From Parachlorella kessleri (lineage: Eukaryota; Chlorophyta; Trebouxiophyceae; Chlorellales; Chlorellaceae), in the NCBI GenBank assembly GCA_001598975.1, contig BBXU01001044.1:1-17761 (forward strand): DNA of 17,761 nt, given 5' to 3'. The position numbers and the translations under genes were made by a program. Shown one piece after another: positions 7,637 to 17,516 of this stretch. The first letter of the stretch is position 1; each line of letters opens with the position of its first letter. Below the pieces are notes generated by a model. That model was not told the DNA's origin. It worked only from the letters and a program-made list of their open reading frames with translations, and made no database searches.

Positions 7637-9113
7637 ATGGAGAGCTCTTGCGTTCAACAGGATGTGCAATCGCGCACCGACCAACCAGGCACGATGATGA
7701 TCGTTGTCAAGGGGATGAGCGGGAATTCAGAGGTGATGCCTACTCCGAGTGCACCCATGACCACTCGGGGTCGCCTGGGACCCAGTTGAGGCTAGACAAA
7801 TTGAGGGACGCAGTTACAAAGCCTCTGAACTCGACATTGCTCCCTGCAGATTGGATATAGAGTGAGGCAGGATCAACCTTTGAGGCTGCTGGCCAAGCAC
7901 TTTGCCATCAAGCAGGGCAGGCCAGATGCAGCTATCGTTTTCAAGCACCAGGACCGCACGCTAAGAGACTATGCAGCAACCTTGAAGCAGCTGGGCTTGG
8001 CAGACGGGGATGTCCTGGAGGCTGGTTTTGTGGAGGTGGGTTGGTTGTTGATGGTCATGCAGTCCAAAATTCCAGGCAGCCTCGCCGCGGGCAGCGTTTG
8101 CAGTTCATCAGCTGCAAACAGGCGGACATGGTACCGACGAGCCACTACACAAGGGTATCACACATACTAAGTGGTCAGACCTGCGCGCCTAAAGGGCCTC
8201 TCGTCGCCTGCAGGAACCTGAAGCTGCAAGCGGCGCAACTCTTGAGAACAGCCAGGACAATGCTACTGCAAAATCTATGCCTGGTCTTCCTGCTCCTGTC
8301 GACCACACCCCGTTGGTGCGACCAGCAAAAAGGCCTCGGGCGGGCCCGGCAGAACTAAGCTCCAGCCAGAATGAGGCTGTGAGGCAGGGTGCGCCTGGGG
8401 AGCCTCAAGAGCAGGCCGCACAGCTCACCAACACAGCAGACAGCATTGCGCGTGGTGGCAGTACAGCCCTGGAACTCTGTGGTGTTGAAGACCTCCAACG
8501 CATAGCGGGCTCAGCACCTGGGGCTTCCATTGACGGTCAGCCAGTGTCAAAGCAGGCAGTTGCTGCCCAGCAAGATGTGTTGCCTGGATTGGAGGGCCCC
8601 GGCGAGGAACGCGTCAGGGCGCTTCATGGGGAGCACTCCTACCTGGCAGCCGCCAAAGCGCGCCTCAGCAGCCAGCTACGCGGCTTGAAGGCTGACCTGG
8701 CTGTGCTGGCCAGCCGGAGAGCAGCAGCAGCAGAGGCACGGGCTGCTTTCGAAGCCGTGCTTGATAAGTTGGAACAGAAGATCCTGCACCAGGGGCAGGC
8801 CGAGGCAGCTGACCGGGCTGCCTTGCAGGAGCATGGTGCAGCAATGGAGGAGCAGGAGGAGGTGAGGCAGCGGCTGCAGCAGGAGCTCAGGGAGGTGCTG
8901 GTTGATCTGAAAGCCCAGCGGCAGCGGAACGAGGCGGCCAGGCAGGAAATTGATGCGCTGCAGGCTAAGGTGGATGCCAGGGAATTGCTGGCGGCGGCGG
9001 CGCAGTATCGGCTGGGCACGGTGCGGGGGCACGACCTGGGCCTCCTCCGCGCACATCTGGCCGCCTGCAAGGCGGGGGGGACCTTGCCCCAGGCACAGGG
9101 CGCTAGCACATGA
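7637..9113 (+). CDS. SUMO-like (Rad60-SLD type) domain protein with C-terminal coiled coil (393 aa)
   Basis: Three exons: 7637-7732, 7850-8035 and 8214-9113. Both introns are phase 0, giving 394 codons including stop. Residues about 20-92 form a ubiquitin-like fold closest to SUMO/Rad60-SLD: MMIVVKG, then across intron 1 IGYRVRQDQPLRLL, a VFKHQDRTL strand and TLKQLGLADGDVLEAG, the typical LGL-x-DGD end. There is no terminal Gly-Gly, so this is a built-in domain, not a conjugated modifier. Residues 130-136 (RPAKRPR) resemble a nuclear localisation signal. About 225-357 is an Ala/Glu/Arg-rich coiled coil. A nuclear scaffold or SUMO-pathway role is inferred. The start could be ATG 7637 or the internal ATGs at 7694/7697; the frame is open further upstream. 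It lies in tandem with the SAND/Tudor-like gene and shares its 'domain + basic patch + coiled coil' plan. Confidence 0.75.
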
Positions 9114-9655
9114 CGTGGGTGGCTTGAGATGAAGGAAGGGCCTGAAGTGGGGGCTTCTCACGGCCTATCGTCCATCTGGTACAAAGGCGAATGTGGGGTC
9201 TGCAAGCAGACGGCCTGCGCAGAGCTCTTGCAGAGACAAACCTAGGTTTGCGAGCCAAGGAAAGGACTGGCCCTCTTGGCTTTTGGGCTTAGGTGCGACA
9301 TGCCAACATTCCAGTAATGACTACCTAGAGTCGAAGGTTAGAATTTTTTACACCACTGTGCTACTAGTATACTGTGGAGCATATATATGCTGCAGTACAG
9401 CAGATCACGATGGGTAGGGTATGAGCCAGGAACCTACCGCCAATAGCTCTGCCATGAAGGCCCTTGCTTGTTGGGGAGAGGGTCTACTAGCTCAGCCAAG
9501 TAGCCCTCAGAGCTGCCAACTGCCACCATCAGCACAAAGCGCTCGCGCCCCCTATAACCAGCGTCGACAAGCGGCTACAGCTGACCATTTGAGAGGTCCT
9601 GTAAGCTGCAAGAATATCGATTGCTTAAACGAAACTCAGTGGACTGCACACTGAT
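9114..9655. other. Intergenic spacer before the F-box gene
   Basis: No coding exon is recognised. A 12-bp palindrome gcatatatatgc (9379-9390) could serve as a TATA element about 270 nt before the F-box ATG. A TGTAA motif at 9600-9604 could be the polyadenylation signal of the upstream gene; if so, it lies only about 50 nt before the F-box start codon. Confidence 0.4.
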
Positions 9656-11338
9656 ATGCCCGATGACCCTCCTCCACGCTCCTTGCTAGACCTCCCGATC
9701 GAGCTCCTGCGCCGTGTGCTGCACTTCACTGGCTTGAAGTATGGGTGAGTGAGTTGCAGGGTCGGTCAGCAGACGGCTGGAGCCACCTGCATGGACACTC
9801 CTGCAATAGCACTGACACTCGGACCATTTCTACCGAGCCATGCTCCCCTGTGCAGGGTTTGTGCAATCTGCAGCTGCAGGACCCTTAAGTCTGAGCAGGC
9901 CAACCTCCTGAGCACCCAGCCTGCAGCAGCCCTCACGCTGACCACCCCACGCCAAGCAGCACAGCTTGCAGCCTGGGTTGCAAAGCGCAGGCCGCCGCTC
10001 CCGCAGCTGACCTGCACCGTGGCTGCCCAGTCAGACGTGCAGGAAGCGCAGGACATGGAGTGGCAGCTGCGCGCGCTGTGGGCGACGCTGGGCGTCGCTG
10101 CCCAGCAACTCACGTCCCTCACATGGGACGCGGCCTACCTCCGCTGCAGCAGCACAGAGGTAGTGCACTCCCACTCTGGCTGGCTGGGCTCCAAGTTTTA
10201 CTACGAGGCCCCCCCACTGCACAACCTCCGCAGCCTGACCCTGGTGGCCGATGCCATCAGCCTGCCGGTCAGCTACTCCAGCCTGGCAGCCCTCACCCAG
10301 CTGGCACTGTCTGCCATGGCCGTGCGCCTGGCGCCCGGCTGCCTGCCCCCGCGGCTGCGCTCATTGGGCATCACCCTGGATGGGGAGCACACCCTGAGTA
10401 GGGACATCGTTGCCCAGGTCAAGGCAGCAGCAGTCCATGCCATTGCCAGCCTATGCCACCTGCAGCTGCGCTGGGACCACCGTTGTGCGGTCTCCATGGA
10501 AGGCCTGAGCTGCCTCCAAGCCCTGGCCTCCCTGCGGCTCAGCTCGGCCTGTCTCACATTGCCGCCCGACCTCGCCAGGCTGCCCAAGCTGGCAGAGTTG
10601 GTTATTGAAGAAGCGGCGCTGCAGGGAGGCGAGCTTGTGAGGCTGGCAGCCCTAACGAAGCTGCACCTGCTGGCTGTGTGGGGCCGAGCTGACCTGCGGC
10701 GTGTCTGGGACCTCCCTGTGCTGAAGGTGAGGACCACACCGCTTCGAAGCCATGCCTAGCTGGGTAACTGGGTAGCAGCTACACTTGCACTTAAGGCTGG
10801 AAGCCAAGCGTGGCCTGCTTGGCTTTCTGTGGTTCGCCTGTGTCCCATGATATAGGGAAGCTATGCTCATGCGGGGTGGCCAAGGATGTAACCCCTCATA
10901 CGGCTGTGATCCCAGGGATCTTTCCAATGTCATGCTGCCATGCAGCACCTGCATTACATCCCCGTGTCCCAGCAGCGCCTAGACATCCCCCTGGGCTGCC
11001 AGCCGCATCTAGAGTCTCTTTTGGTAGACGCCCACCAGGCTGCAGCCAATCCAGCTGCTCTGCAAGCTATGACCGCGCTGACCCAGCTGGCGCTGCCTTG
11101 CCGCCGCCCGCCTCTGGGCGCCGGCGCCATGGCAAGCCTGCTGCAGCGTGTGAGGCAGCTGCCGCGCCTGCAGCGGCTCTCAATTGGTCCTCTCGAAGAT
11201 GGTGGGTGCTGCGCTGGCGAGACCGAGGTGGAGAAGGAGCTGGAACAGTTGAAGCTTGCACGACCAGGCCTGACAGTAGAACGGATAGATGTCTTCCCTG
11301 TGCATCTTTTGTGGCTCGATATCGGCAATGGTTGGTGA
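9656..11338 (+). CDS. F-box / leucine-rich repeat-like protein (450 aa)
   Basis: Exons 9656-9744, 9856-10726 and 10946-11338 join in phase to 451 codons with stop. Residues about 9-45 match an F-box: SLLDLPIELLRRVLHFTGL, followed across intron 1 by VCAICSCRTL. F-box proteins bind SKP1 and recruit substrates to SCF ubiquitin ligases. The rest is rich in degenerate leucine-rich segments, for example LHNLRSLTLVAD, LAALTQLALSAM, LQALASLRLSS, LPKLAELVIEEA, LTKLHLLAVWG, MTALTQLALP and LPRLQRLSIGPL, as in the LRR substrate-binding half of FBXL proteins. The early intron splits the F-box. The substrate cannot be predicted. The F-box call rests on the LDLPIELLRRVL core; the LRRs are irregular. Confidence 0.75.
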
Positions 11339-12568
11339 GCGAGCCGCAGCGCTAGGAGCCGATCAGAACGCACGTAAGCTGGCATCAGCTTGGTAGCAGC
11401 GGCCCGGGTGTACATCCTGGTGAGGTTGATGATGGGCGTTTCATCTCTGCACTGCTCTCGGGCATGGTGGGCGACCCGGGGATGCAGCAACTGCTGCCGT
11501 GCTGCTCTCCACGATATAACGTGCAAAGCCAGCAGCGCTGTGCGGCAAGAAGTTGCAGCAGATGAGCTTGGGTTAGTTGTGCTTGCCGAGGTTCACTGTT
11601 GAAGTGCTGTGGCTCAGGCACGGCTTAGTGGGTCTATATCTGTGACGGGGTATGGTGGTGGACCATGCTGCAGCAGCAGAAGTGTGAGGTTGTAGGACAG
11701 CGCCAGCAGCCCGCCATGGTAGCAGACACTATAAGGCACCCTTCGTTCTGACAGCTAGCTTGGGTTACATAGGTGCTGAACGATCCACACTCCACCCTTG
11801 CAAGGTTATGCCTGTGAGATGCCATGCACTCTCCCATGCTTGCATGCATTCGACTTTGCAGGCGTAGCGTATAAGATGCCCAAGAGGGCTGCTCGCAAAT
11901 GGCTGCTGGGAATGGCTGCTCGAAAAGGGGATGTACAGAAGCGCCTATACCCCGACCTTACGGGCTGGGCAAAATTCTTGAAGCTCAAATGAATAGCAGC
12001 TGCTGTCCACCTCTTCAATGTCCTCAATGGAATGAAAGTGTTTGGAGCCACTCCAAAATAACCAAAATACCCAAAAAGCGGCATAGAACTGCAACTTTGA
12101 GCAGTTGTTGTTGCTTGTCAACTGCCGTCGCCCAGCCAACACATATGCTGGTGACTAGACACCGCTGGGGGATGACCAGGCGGAGGCCAGCTTTGTTCCA
12201 TGCCTACCAAGGCCCTATTACTGGTCAATTGACAAGCTCTGCCTCAGTGCCGCCCCACAGCGGACTTATCACAGGCCTGAAAAGTAACCACACACACAAC
12301 TCACTGCATCTACCCCACTGCTGCAGGTATGCCCCCTGCACTTCAATATGCCTCCCTGCCCCCAGCCGGCATCACCAAGCCATGAAACGTGTGGTCCGCA
12401 AAGTCCAGCTTGAGCAAAAAAAATACAATACGCAGCGTAAGGCCCCTGGGCGCCAGATCCTGGGAGGCAACACGCCAGCCATTCCCAGCTAGAACGGCTG
12501 CCTAGCAGCCAAGCACCAGTCCCAGTAGGTGAGCGCTTGCCGCTGCCCCCAGCAACCTCCCAGGCCAC
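11339..12568. other. Intergenic region between convergent F-box and acyl-CoA oxidase genes
   Basis: About 1.2 kb holding the 3' UTRs of both flanking genes. Apart from one possible small exon (11862-11992), I see no motif-bearing coding sequence. Low-complexity features include an A8 run near 12418 and a loosely repeated ccaaaata unit at about 12050-12075. Confidence 0.4.
11665..11992 (+). CDS. Possible small two-exon gene encoding a basic peptide (about 49 aa)
   Basis: The better-supported part is a candidate terminal exon, 11862-11992, after a good acceptor (cgactttgcag). It reads VAYKMPKRAARKWLLGMAAR, then a Lys-rich end closing in GWAKFLKLK and a stop. It is strongly basic, with a tryptophan/leucine pattern unlike random shadow ORFs. 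It needs one leftover base from an upstream exon. One candidate is 11665-11683 (ATG to a gtgagg donor), giving a product of about 49 aa. The internal ATG at 11876 alone would give 38 aa. I do not recognise a family. It may be a chance ORF in the 3' UTR region of the F-box gene. Confidence 0.25.
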
Positions 12569-15500
12569 TCAGCACATGGAGCGCCAGTCGCGCGCGATGG
12601 GCGCCTGCAGCAGGTGGTCCGGGATGCCAAAGCCCTCGCACAGGGACAGCCCAAGGCGGCCGCGACCTGCTGCCAGCTGGGCGCAGAGCGAGTTGACCTT
12701 GGCGCGCAGGGCGGGCACAGCAGCAGGTGGCAGCGAGCCTGCAGGCAACAACAACCGGACCAAGGCGTCTATGTAACTCCCACTTGTGTATGAGCAGCGG
12801 AAGGCTGCGAATAGTTGGTCAAGGCCATGATGCAAGCATGGTCTGCAAGCCATGCAAGGAGCGAAGGGCGCAACCCTTGTGCAGCTCCGGCCCACTCTGC
12901 GTAGTGTCCTGCCACAGGGAGGGTTGTGACATACAAGACACACACCAATGCTTGTGCCCCTAGCCAGGTCTGCTGGTACGAAGCAAGCTCCTCACCTGCC
13001 GCCAGGTGGCAAGCCAGTCCCTGCTCGATGCGGTGGAGCCCGTAGAGGTCGCACAGCAGGCTCAGCGCCGGGCGCAGCGCAGCAGGCGCCTGCTCCACCT
13101 CTCGCCTGAAGTTCTGGAAGGCGTTGCAGTCCACGAAGGCCCAGCCAAGAGTCACCTGCGCCCGGTCAGCACAACACGAGCACCAGTGCTGTTGCAAAGC
13201 AAATCTTCGGGTAGGACTAGAGGCCCAGCCCACCCACCAGTCCCCCATCCAAACACACCTGCTACCTCCAAGCAATGCGGCGCACAGGGCACATGTGTGT
13301 GAGGATGCCCCTGTGCAGCTTGCAATCCAAACCAACAGTTCCTTCCCCCGTTCAAACATTGAGTTATGTCTGCCACCATGGTAAGCAGCACGTGCGCGTC
13401 TGCAGCACTCCAGCCCTGCCACACAACATCACCAAAGCGCGTCAACGAAATCTCCGCTTTGCTCACCACTCGGTCTAGGTTGCCCTCAAAGGCAGCGTTT
13501 GCACCGGCAGCGCTGCCAGCCCCAATCATCTCGGACGCAATCTGCGCCGTGAGACTCTCCTGCCTGCAGACCATTAGGATGCGTTGGTACAGCTTTCCTT
13601 ACACTCTGACTCAGCTAAGTTCGGGCAAAGTCAAGTGCGCACCCATTGTCAGTGCAGTAGTGGTGCTAGGTGCGCAGCAAGCCCGTGCTAATAGCGCTGC
13701 CCAGGCTGGGGGTGGCGGGTCTGGCAGGCAGGAAGTAATAAGGGCAAAATACAGGACAGACGAACTGGCGAGAGATCGGCATACCTGAAGGTGAGCAGGG
13801 CCTCAATGCAGTTGGCACAGAGGTTGGTGGCGCTCACAGCGGGCGGGGCAGGCGTAGCAACCCGGCCAGCCTTGGCCACAGGCTCCACCAATGCTTTGGC
13901 TACCTACAGATGATACAACCTCAGGATCAACATTCCGCACGACAGCTATGAAACCAGGTTCAAGTGACACCTCTTGTTGATGACCATGCCTTCCAGATGA
14001 CCCAGAGAGAGGCAGTTGCAGCAACAGCGGTTACAGGTCGACACACAGCAAGGCAGGCACAGCCCATTGGCAAACAGCCCATGAGCGGTGATATGGCTTG
14101 GACGAGGAGAACACCAAGGTGCTGTGTGCCCTTACCTGAGCCATCATCACGGTGTTGTCTCCCTCAAAGGTCACATCGACCTGCAGTACCAGGGGCAGAT
14201 AGCACAGCCCGTGACTGATACTCACCAGATGTGTTGCAGACCAGCCACTGACGATTGCGTGCCACATGCTTCTTGATATTGCGCTGTCCCAGGCTGTCAC
14301 ATATCTGGGCAAGATGCTGTCCAGTCACAGCTGCCAAAGCAAGTAGGCACCATGGGCGCTGTGAGGTTTTGATGGTCTTTGGGATCTTATACTGCCCACT
14401 GGGCGCTGGTAGGCTTGACTCACATTCATGTCGTTCAGCATCGGCCCGATTTTGTTTGCTGCCAGGAAACCCATGCCTGCAGCCACGATCAGAATGATGC
14501 TGCATTATACTCCAATCGACAATCCTGCCTCTTTGCTTGCCACTATAGACTTGTGGTTCCCTTGGAAACGGTCATGTCACTCTGCCCTGATGGAGCAGGC
14601 CCATGTACCCGGCAGCACAGCAGCCAACTACGGACGCGGGCTGAATCTCTCAACACTCCCGGCTCCTCAGAGCCCTGCACTGGTGTCCTTATTTCCTACC
14701 CAGACAAGCTGCCCAGCGCCATCCCAATGCCTCCCCCTCGCCCCCGCAGCACCTGGCAAAGCACGCACACCGCACACCGCACCCACCCTCGCCACTCCCC
14801 CGCACCAGAAAGGTCCACCATCACTACCGGCAAAAGCAAAGAGCTGCACACAGGCTCTCCCTACCCCCCTCTGCCCCACACACATACCTCCGCAGGCCTC
14901 GCGGCAGTCCTGCAGGATCGCGCCCCTGTTCCAGGTGGCGGCCGCCTTGTAGCCAGACGACAGCACGTGCAAGCGCTTGCCGGCATCTGCCCCGCCTTGG
15001 ACCGCCAGCCCCTGCAAGACAGAGGGTAACCGCCTAGCTGATACTAAGAGCCGACGTGCAGAGCGAAGCTGCGGTTGAGGGCAGGGAGTCTTGTGGGACA
15101 TGAAGACTGGCAGGTGCCGAGGCCCGGCTCGCATGGGAGGGCTGTTTGCCACATGAAGCCCTGCAGCAACGCGACCTCTACCGAGTGCTCCCTTCTGCAG
15201 GCACTCTGGCTCAAACTGGTGCCGTCGCTGCTCCTGCGGCGGCCTCCAAAAGTTGAGGCTGTCTTTCAACTGCCGTGTGCTGTGGCTGGAGGGTGGTTGT
15301 GGTGCAACGACTACGCAGGCGGCCCCCCGGCCCCCGGCCGACCCACCTTGATTTGCAGGATGCCCAGGTGCATGGCGTAGGCGGTGGCCAGGCCTGGCAA
15401 TAGCCGCCGCTGGTGGGTGATGTAATCCAGGATGAGACGGTCGCCAAACTGCGGCAACAGGTACGCACGCACGCACGCACGCACGCACGTGGGTGAAGGA

Positions 15501-17516
15501 GGGCTTCGCTAGCCCCATGTCCATGACCTGAAGTACTGGGTGGTTTGCACATGGCGTTCAAAGCAGGACGCCAGAAGTGCTGAAGTCGTTGCTGCCAAAG
15601 CATGGGGCGTGGTCTGAAGGCACTGCAGACTGGCTGCCAGCTGGGCACTCCCGCGCTCACCTGGGGGCGTGAGGCAGCGTAGCGCAGCGCGATGGTCACC
15701 CCCATCTTGGTGGCGTCCACCGCGGCCTGGGCCACCAGGATGCGCCCTGCATTAGTCATCATCAGCAAATGCGCGCGATTTGCTACCTGGCAGGCACCAG
15801 ACATGGCACCATGCTACTGAGACCATGATTGCTGACCAGGACCAAAGAGTAGATGTCCGCCTCCACCTGCCATATGCAGCCCTTCTGGGTGCCGCCCCGC
15901 CCTGTGCAATCCTACGATACGTCCTACGATAATCATTGCCCTTGTGATATGTCCCATGATCCTATGACAGGTGGCTGGTAGGCACTTGCAACAACCCTGC
16001 AACTCCCAGCGGCAACCACGACACCACCGAGGCAAGACTCCCTCCAAACACTTTCACTTTAGGAAGGGTCTGGCCCCCCCACACCTGTGGTCAGGCCACC
16101 GATCATGGTGCCAAAGCGCTGGGCCACGTTGGGAATCTTGCTGTGGTACTTGCCCTGGGCATCAACCTGCAAGGAGGCATGCGTTCCAAGTGGCCCGGAG
16201 GGGATGACATGCTGGAGTTGCTTGGTGCATTTTGCACCAAGCACCTCCAGAATGAGGGGTTCGCCCCCTCTCTCACGCGCAACAGAGAAGACACCAAAAC
16301 CAAACCTGGCATGTAGCAAGGGGGTCTAAGATGCCACAGAGGCAACAGATAATAACCCGTAGGAACAACACATAATGATCACAGATACCCACCTGTGCAA
16401 ACCTGTCCAGCATTGCATCCCTGGGAACTCGAACGTGGTCAAACCAGATCTGGCCATTGTCGACCCCATTCAAACCCTGCAGAGGTAACCAAGTGCGACA
16501 ATACACATCAATAGTTCTATGGCGTAGCCAAGGCATGCAGGCTATAGTAGTGAGGCCTGCAAGCTTTGGCCTACTACCTTTCACCCACTTGCTGCAAGTC
16601 TATTTAGGGAAGTCCTATTTTGCACTGATGGCAGGTGTGAGCAGGGCTGACCACATCACTTCAACTCTCACAGACCCACCTGCTTAGCCCCGTGGTCGCT
16701 GATGCGCACACCTGCAGACAACAAGGCAGCATTGCCATGCTGCCAAAAGCGCACACCCACTGCCAAACTCTCAAGGCCCCTCCCTGCCTGCCAGGAATGC
16801 TCCATCCAATCACCCTGCCTGCGATGGTACCCCGTCCCTCACCCTCACATACAGAATTGTGCGCTCAAAATTCAAAACAACTGGTGCATGTCCAAGAACC
16901 TGCTTATGCGCTGCCCTGGTGTGGCAGTACACCCAGGACACGCGACATGCCAGCAGCTTTTCTAACCCCCAGGAAGAGATGAAGGAATGATCATATGCTC
17001 AGCTCTAGGCGTATCCTGGTCAGGTGTTCTTACACCATGACAATCCACACCTGGGCTGACGCGGCCCTGGTCGTCCCGCAGGCGCACCATGAACACATGC
17101 GGCCCCTCCCACTTGCCGTCCACCGTCAGCTGGGCAAACACCGCGCTGACCTTGGCGGTCTGGGCAGCCCCGCCAATCCAATACTGCAGAGGGGGCCAGT
17201 CCGCGCAGCAGTGCTTGCAAGCCAAGGAGGGCAGTGATTTCCAAGCAGAAGGTGCCAGCGTGAAACCTGTGCTAATGCTTTCCAGCCAATCCAGAGCTGC
17301 AGGGAAATACACCATCCCTCTCGTCCACAGAGCTCCCATGGCCCCTCTTTTTACCAACCCCCCCCCCACCCACACACACACAGACACCCTCCCTACCCAC
17401 ATGCGTCGGTCAGCTCTTAGAACAGCGAGTCGTAAGGGTGCGCTTGTGCCTACCTTAGAGGCCTCGTTGCTGGGCGTGTGGAGGACAAACTCCTGGGACG
17501 TGGGGTCATACACCGC
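12569..17516 (-). CDS. Peroxisomal acyl-CoA oxidase (ACX2/ACX3-like), C-terminal 14 exons; N-terminus beyond right edge
   Basis: First enzyme of peroxisomal beta-oxidation: FAD-dependent acyl-CoA to trans-2-enoyl-CoA, giving H2O2. Minus-strand exons: 17516-17454, 17183-17051, 16711-16680, 16476-16393, 16166-16085, 15746-15661, 15448-15347, 15011-14888, 14476-14424, 14180-14136, 13903-13785, 13563-13377, 13155-12996 and 12738-12569. They close in phase to 479 codons plus stop, of about 690 usual. Motifs in order: YDPTSQEFVLHTP, YWIGGAA, GLNGVDNGQIWFD with VRVPRDAML, QRFGTMIGGLTTG, ALRYAASRPQ, LDYITHQRRLLP, SSGYKAAATW, QDCREACGGMGFLAANKI, TFEGDNTVMMAQ (its first Glu is the catalytic base by homology) and, in the C-terminal domain, LLCDLYGLHRI and FGIPDHLLQAPIARDW. 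Exon 12 could instead end at 13392, dropping five residues after the conserved A-x-A-H. The protein ends RSMC with no PTS1, so a PTS2 beyond the edge is likely. Confidence 0.93.
15463..15489. repeat. ACGC tetranucleotide microsatellite in an acyl-CoA oxidase intron
   Basis: About six and a half uninterrupted ACGC units, read as GCGT repeats in the gene's own transcript. They end about 14 nt before the acceptor of the exon at 15448-15347, where a polypyrimidine tract would normally lie. Confidence 0.9.
15910..15931. repeat. Two-copy short direct repeat in an acyl-CoA oxidase intron
   Basis: tcctacgata occurs at 15910-15919 and again at 15922-15931 (12-bp period), followed by further looser cc-t-a-tgat variants to about 15965. 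It lies within the intron 15747-16084. Confidence 0.6.
16212..16250. repeat. Near-perfect inverted repeat (18-bp arms, 3-nt loop) in an intron
   Basis: Arms 16212-16229 (ctggagttgcttggtgca) and 16233-16250 pair at 17 of 18 positions around a ttt loop. The single mismatch is t16218 against c16244. The hairpin lies inside acyl-CoA oxidase intron 16167-16392. Confidence 0.85.
17358..17386. repeat. Poly-C and CA-rich low-complexity run
   Basis: C10 (17358-17367) is followed by a CA-dinucleotide run to about 17386, inside acyl-CoA oxidase intron 17184-17453. In the transcript it reads as TG repeats and G10. Confidence 0.85.

Noticed and set aside
8639..9109. Minus-strand open frame of 156 codons
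   Set aside because: Shadow of the coiled-coil part of the SUMO-like gene, produced by biased codon composition.
12380..12492. Plus-strand ORF end reading MKRVVRKVQLEQKKYNTQRK and onward
   Set aside because: Basic but without a recognisable motif, and no convincing upstream exon joins it. It lies in the likely 3' UTR zone of the oppositely oriented acyl-CoA oxidase.
14667..15524. Long continuous minus-strand frame of 285 codons
   Set aside because: It overlaps true acyl-CoA oxidase exons only in part. The family motifs need splicing at 15011, 14888, 15448 and 15347, and the intervening translated sequence matches nothing in the family.
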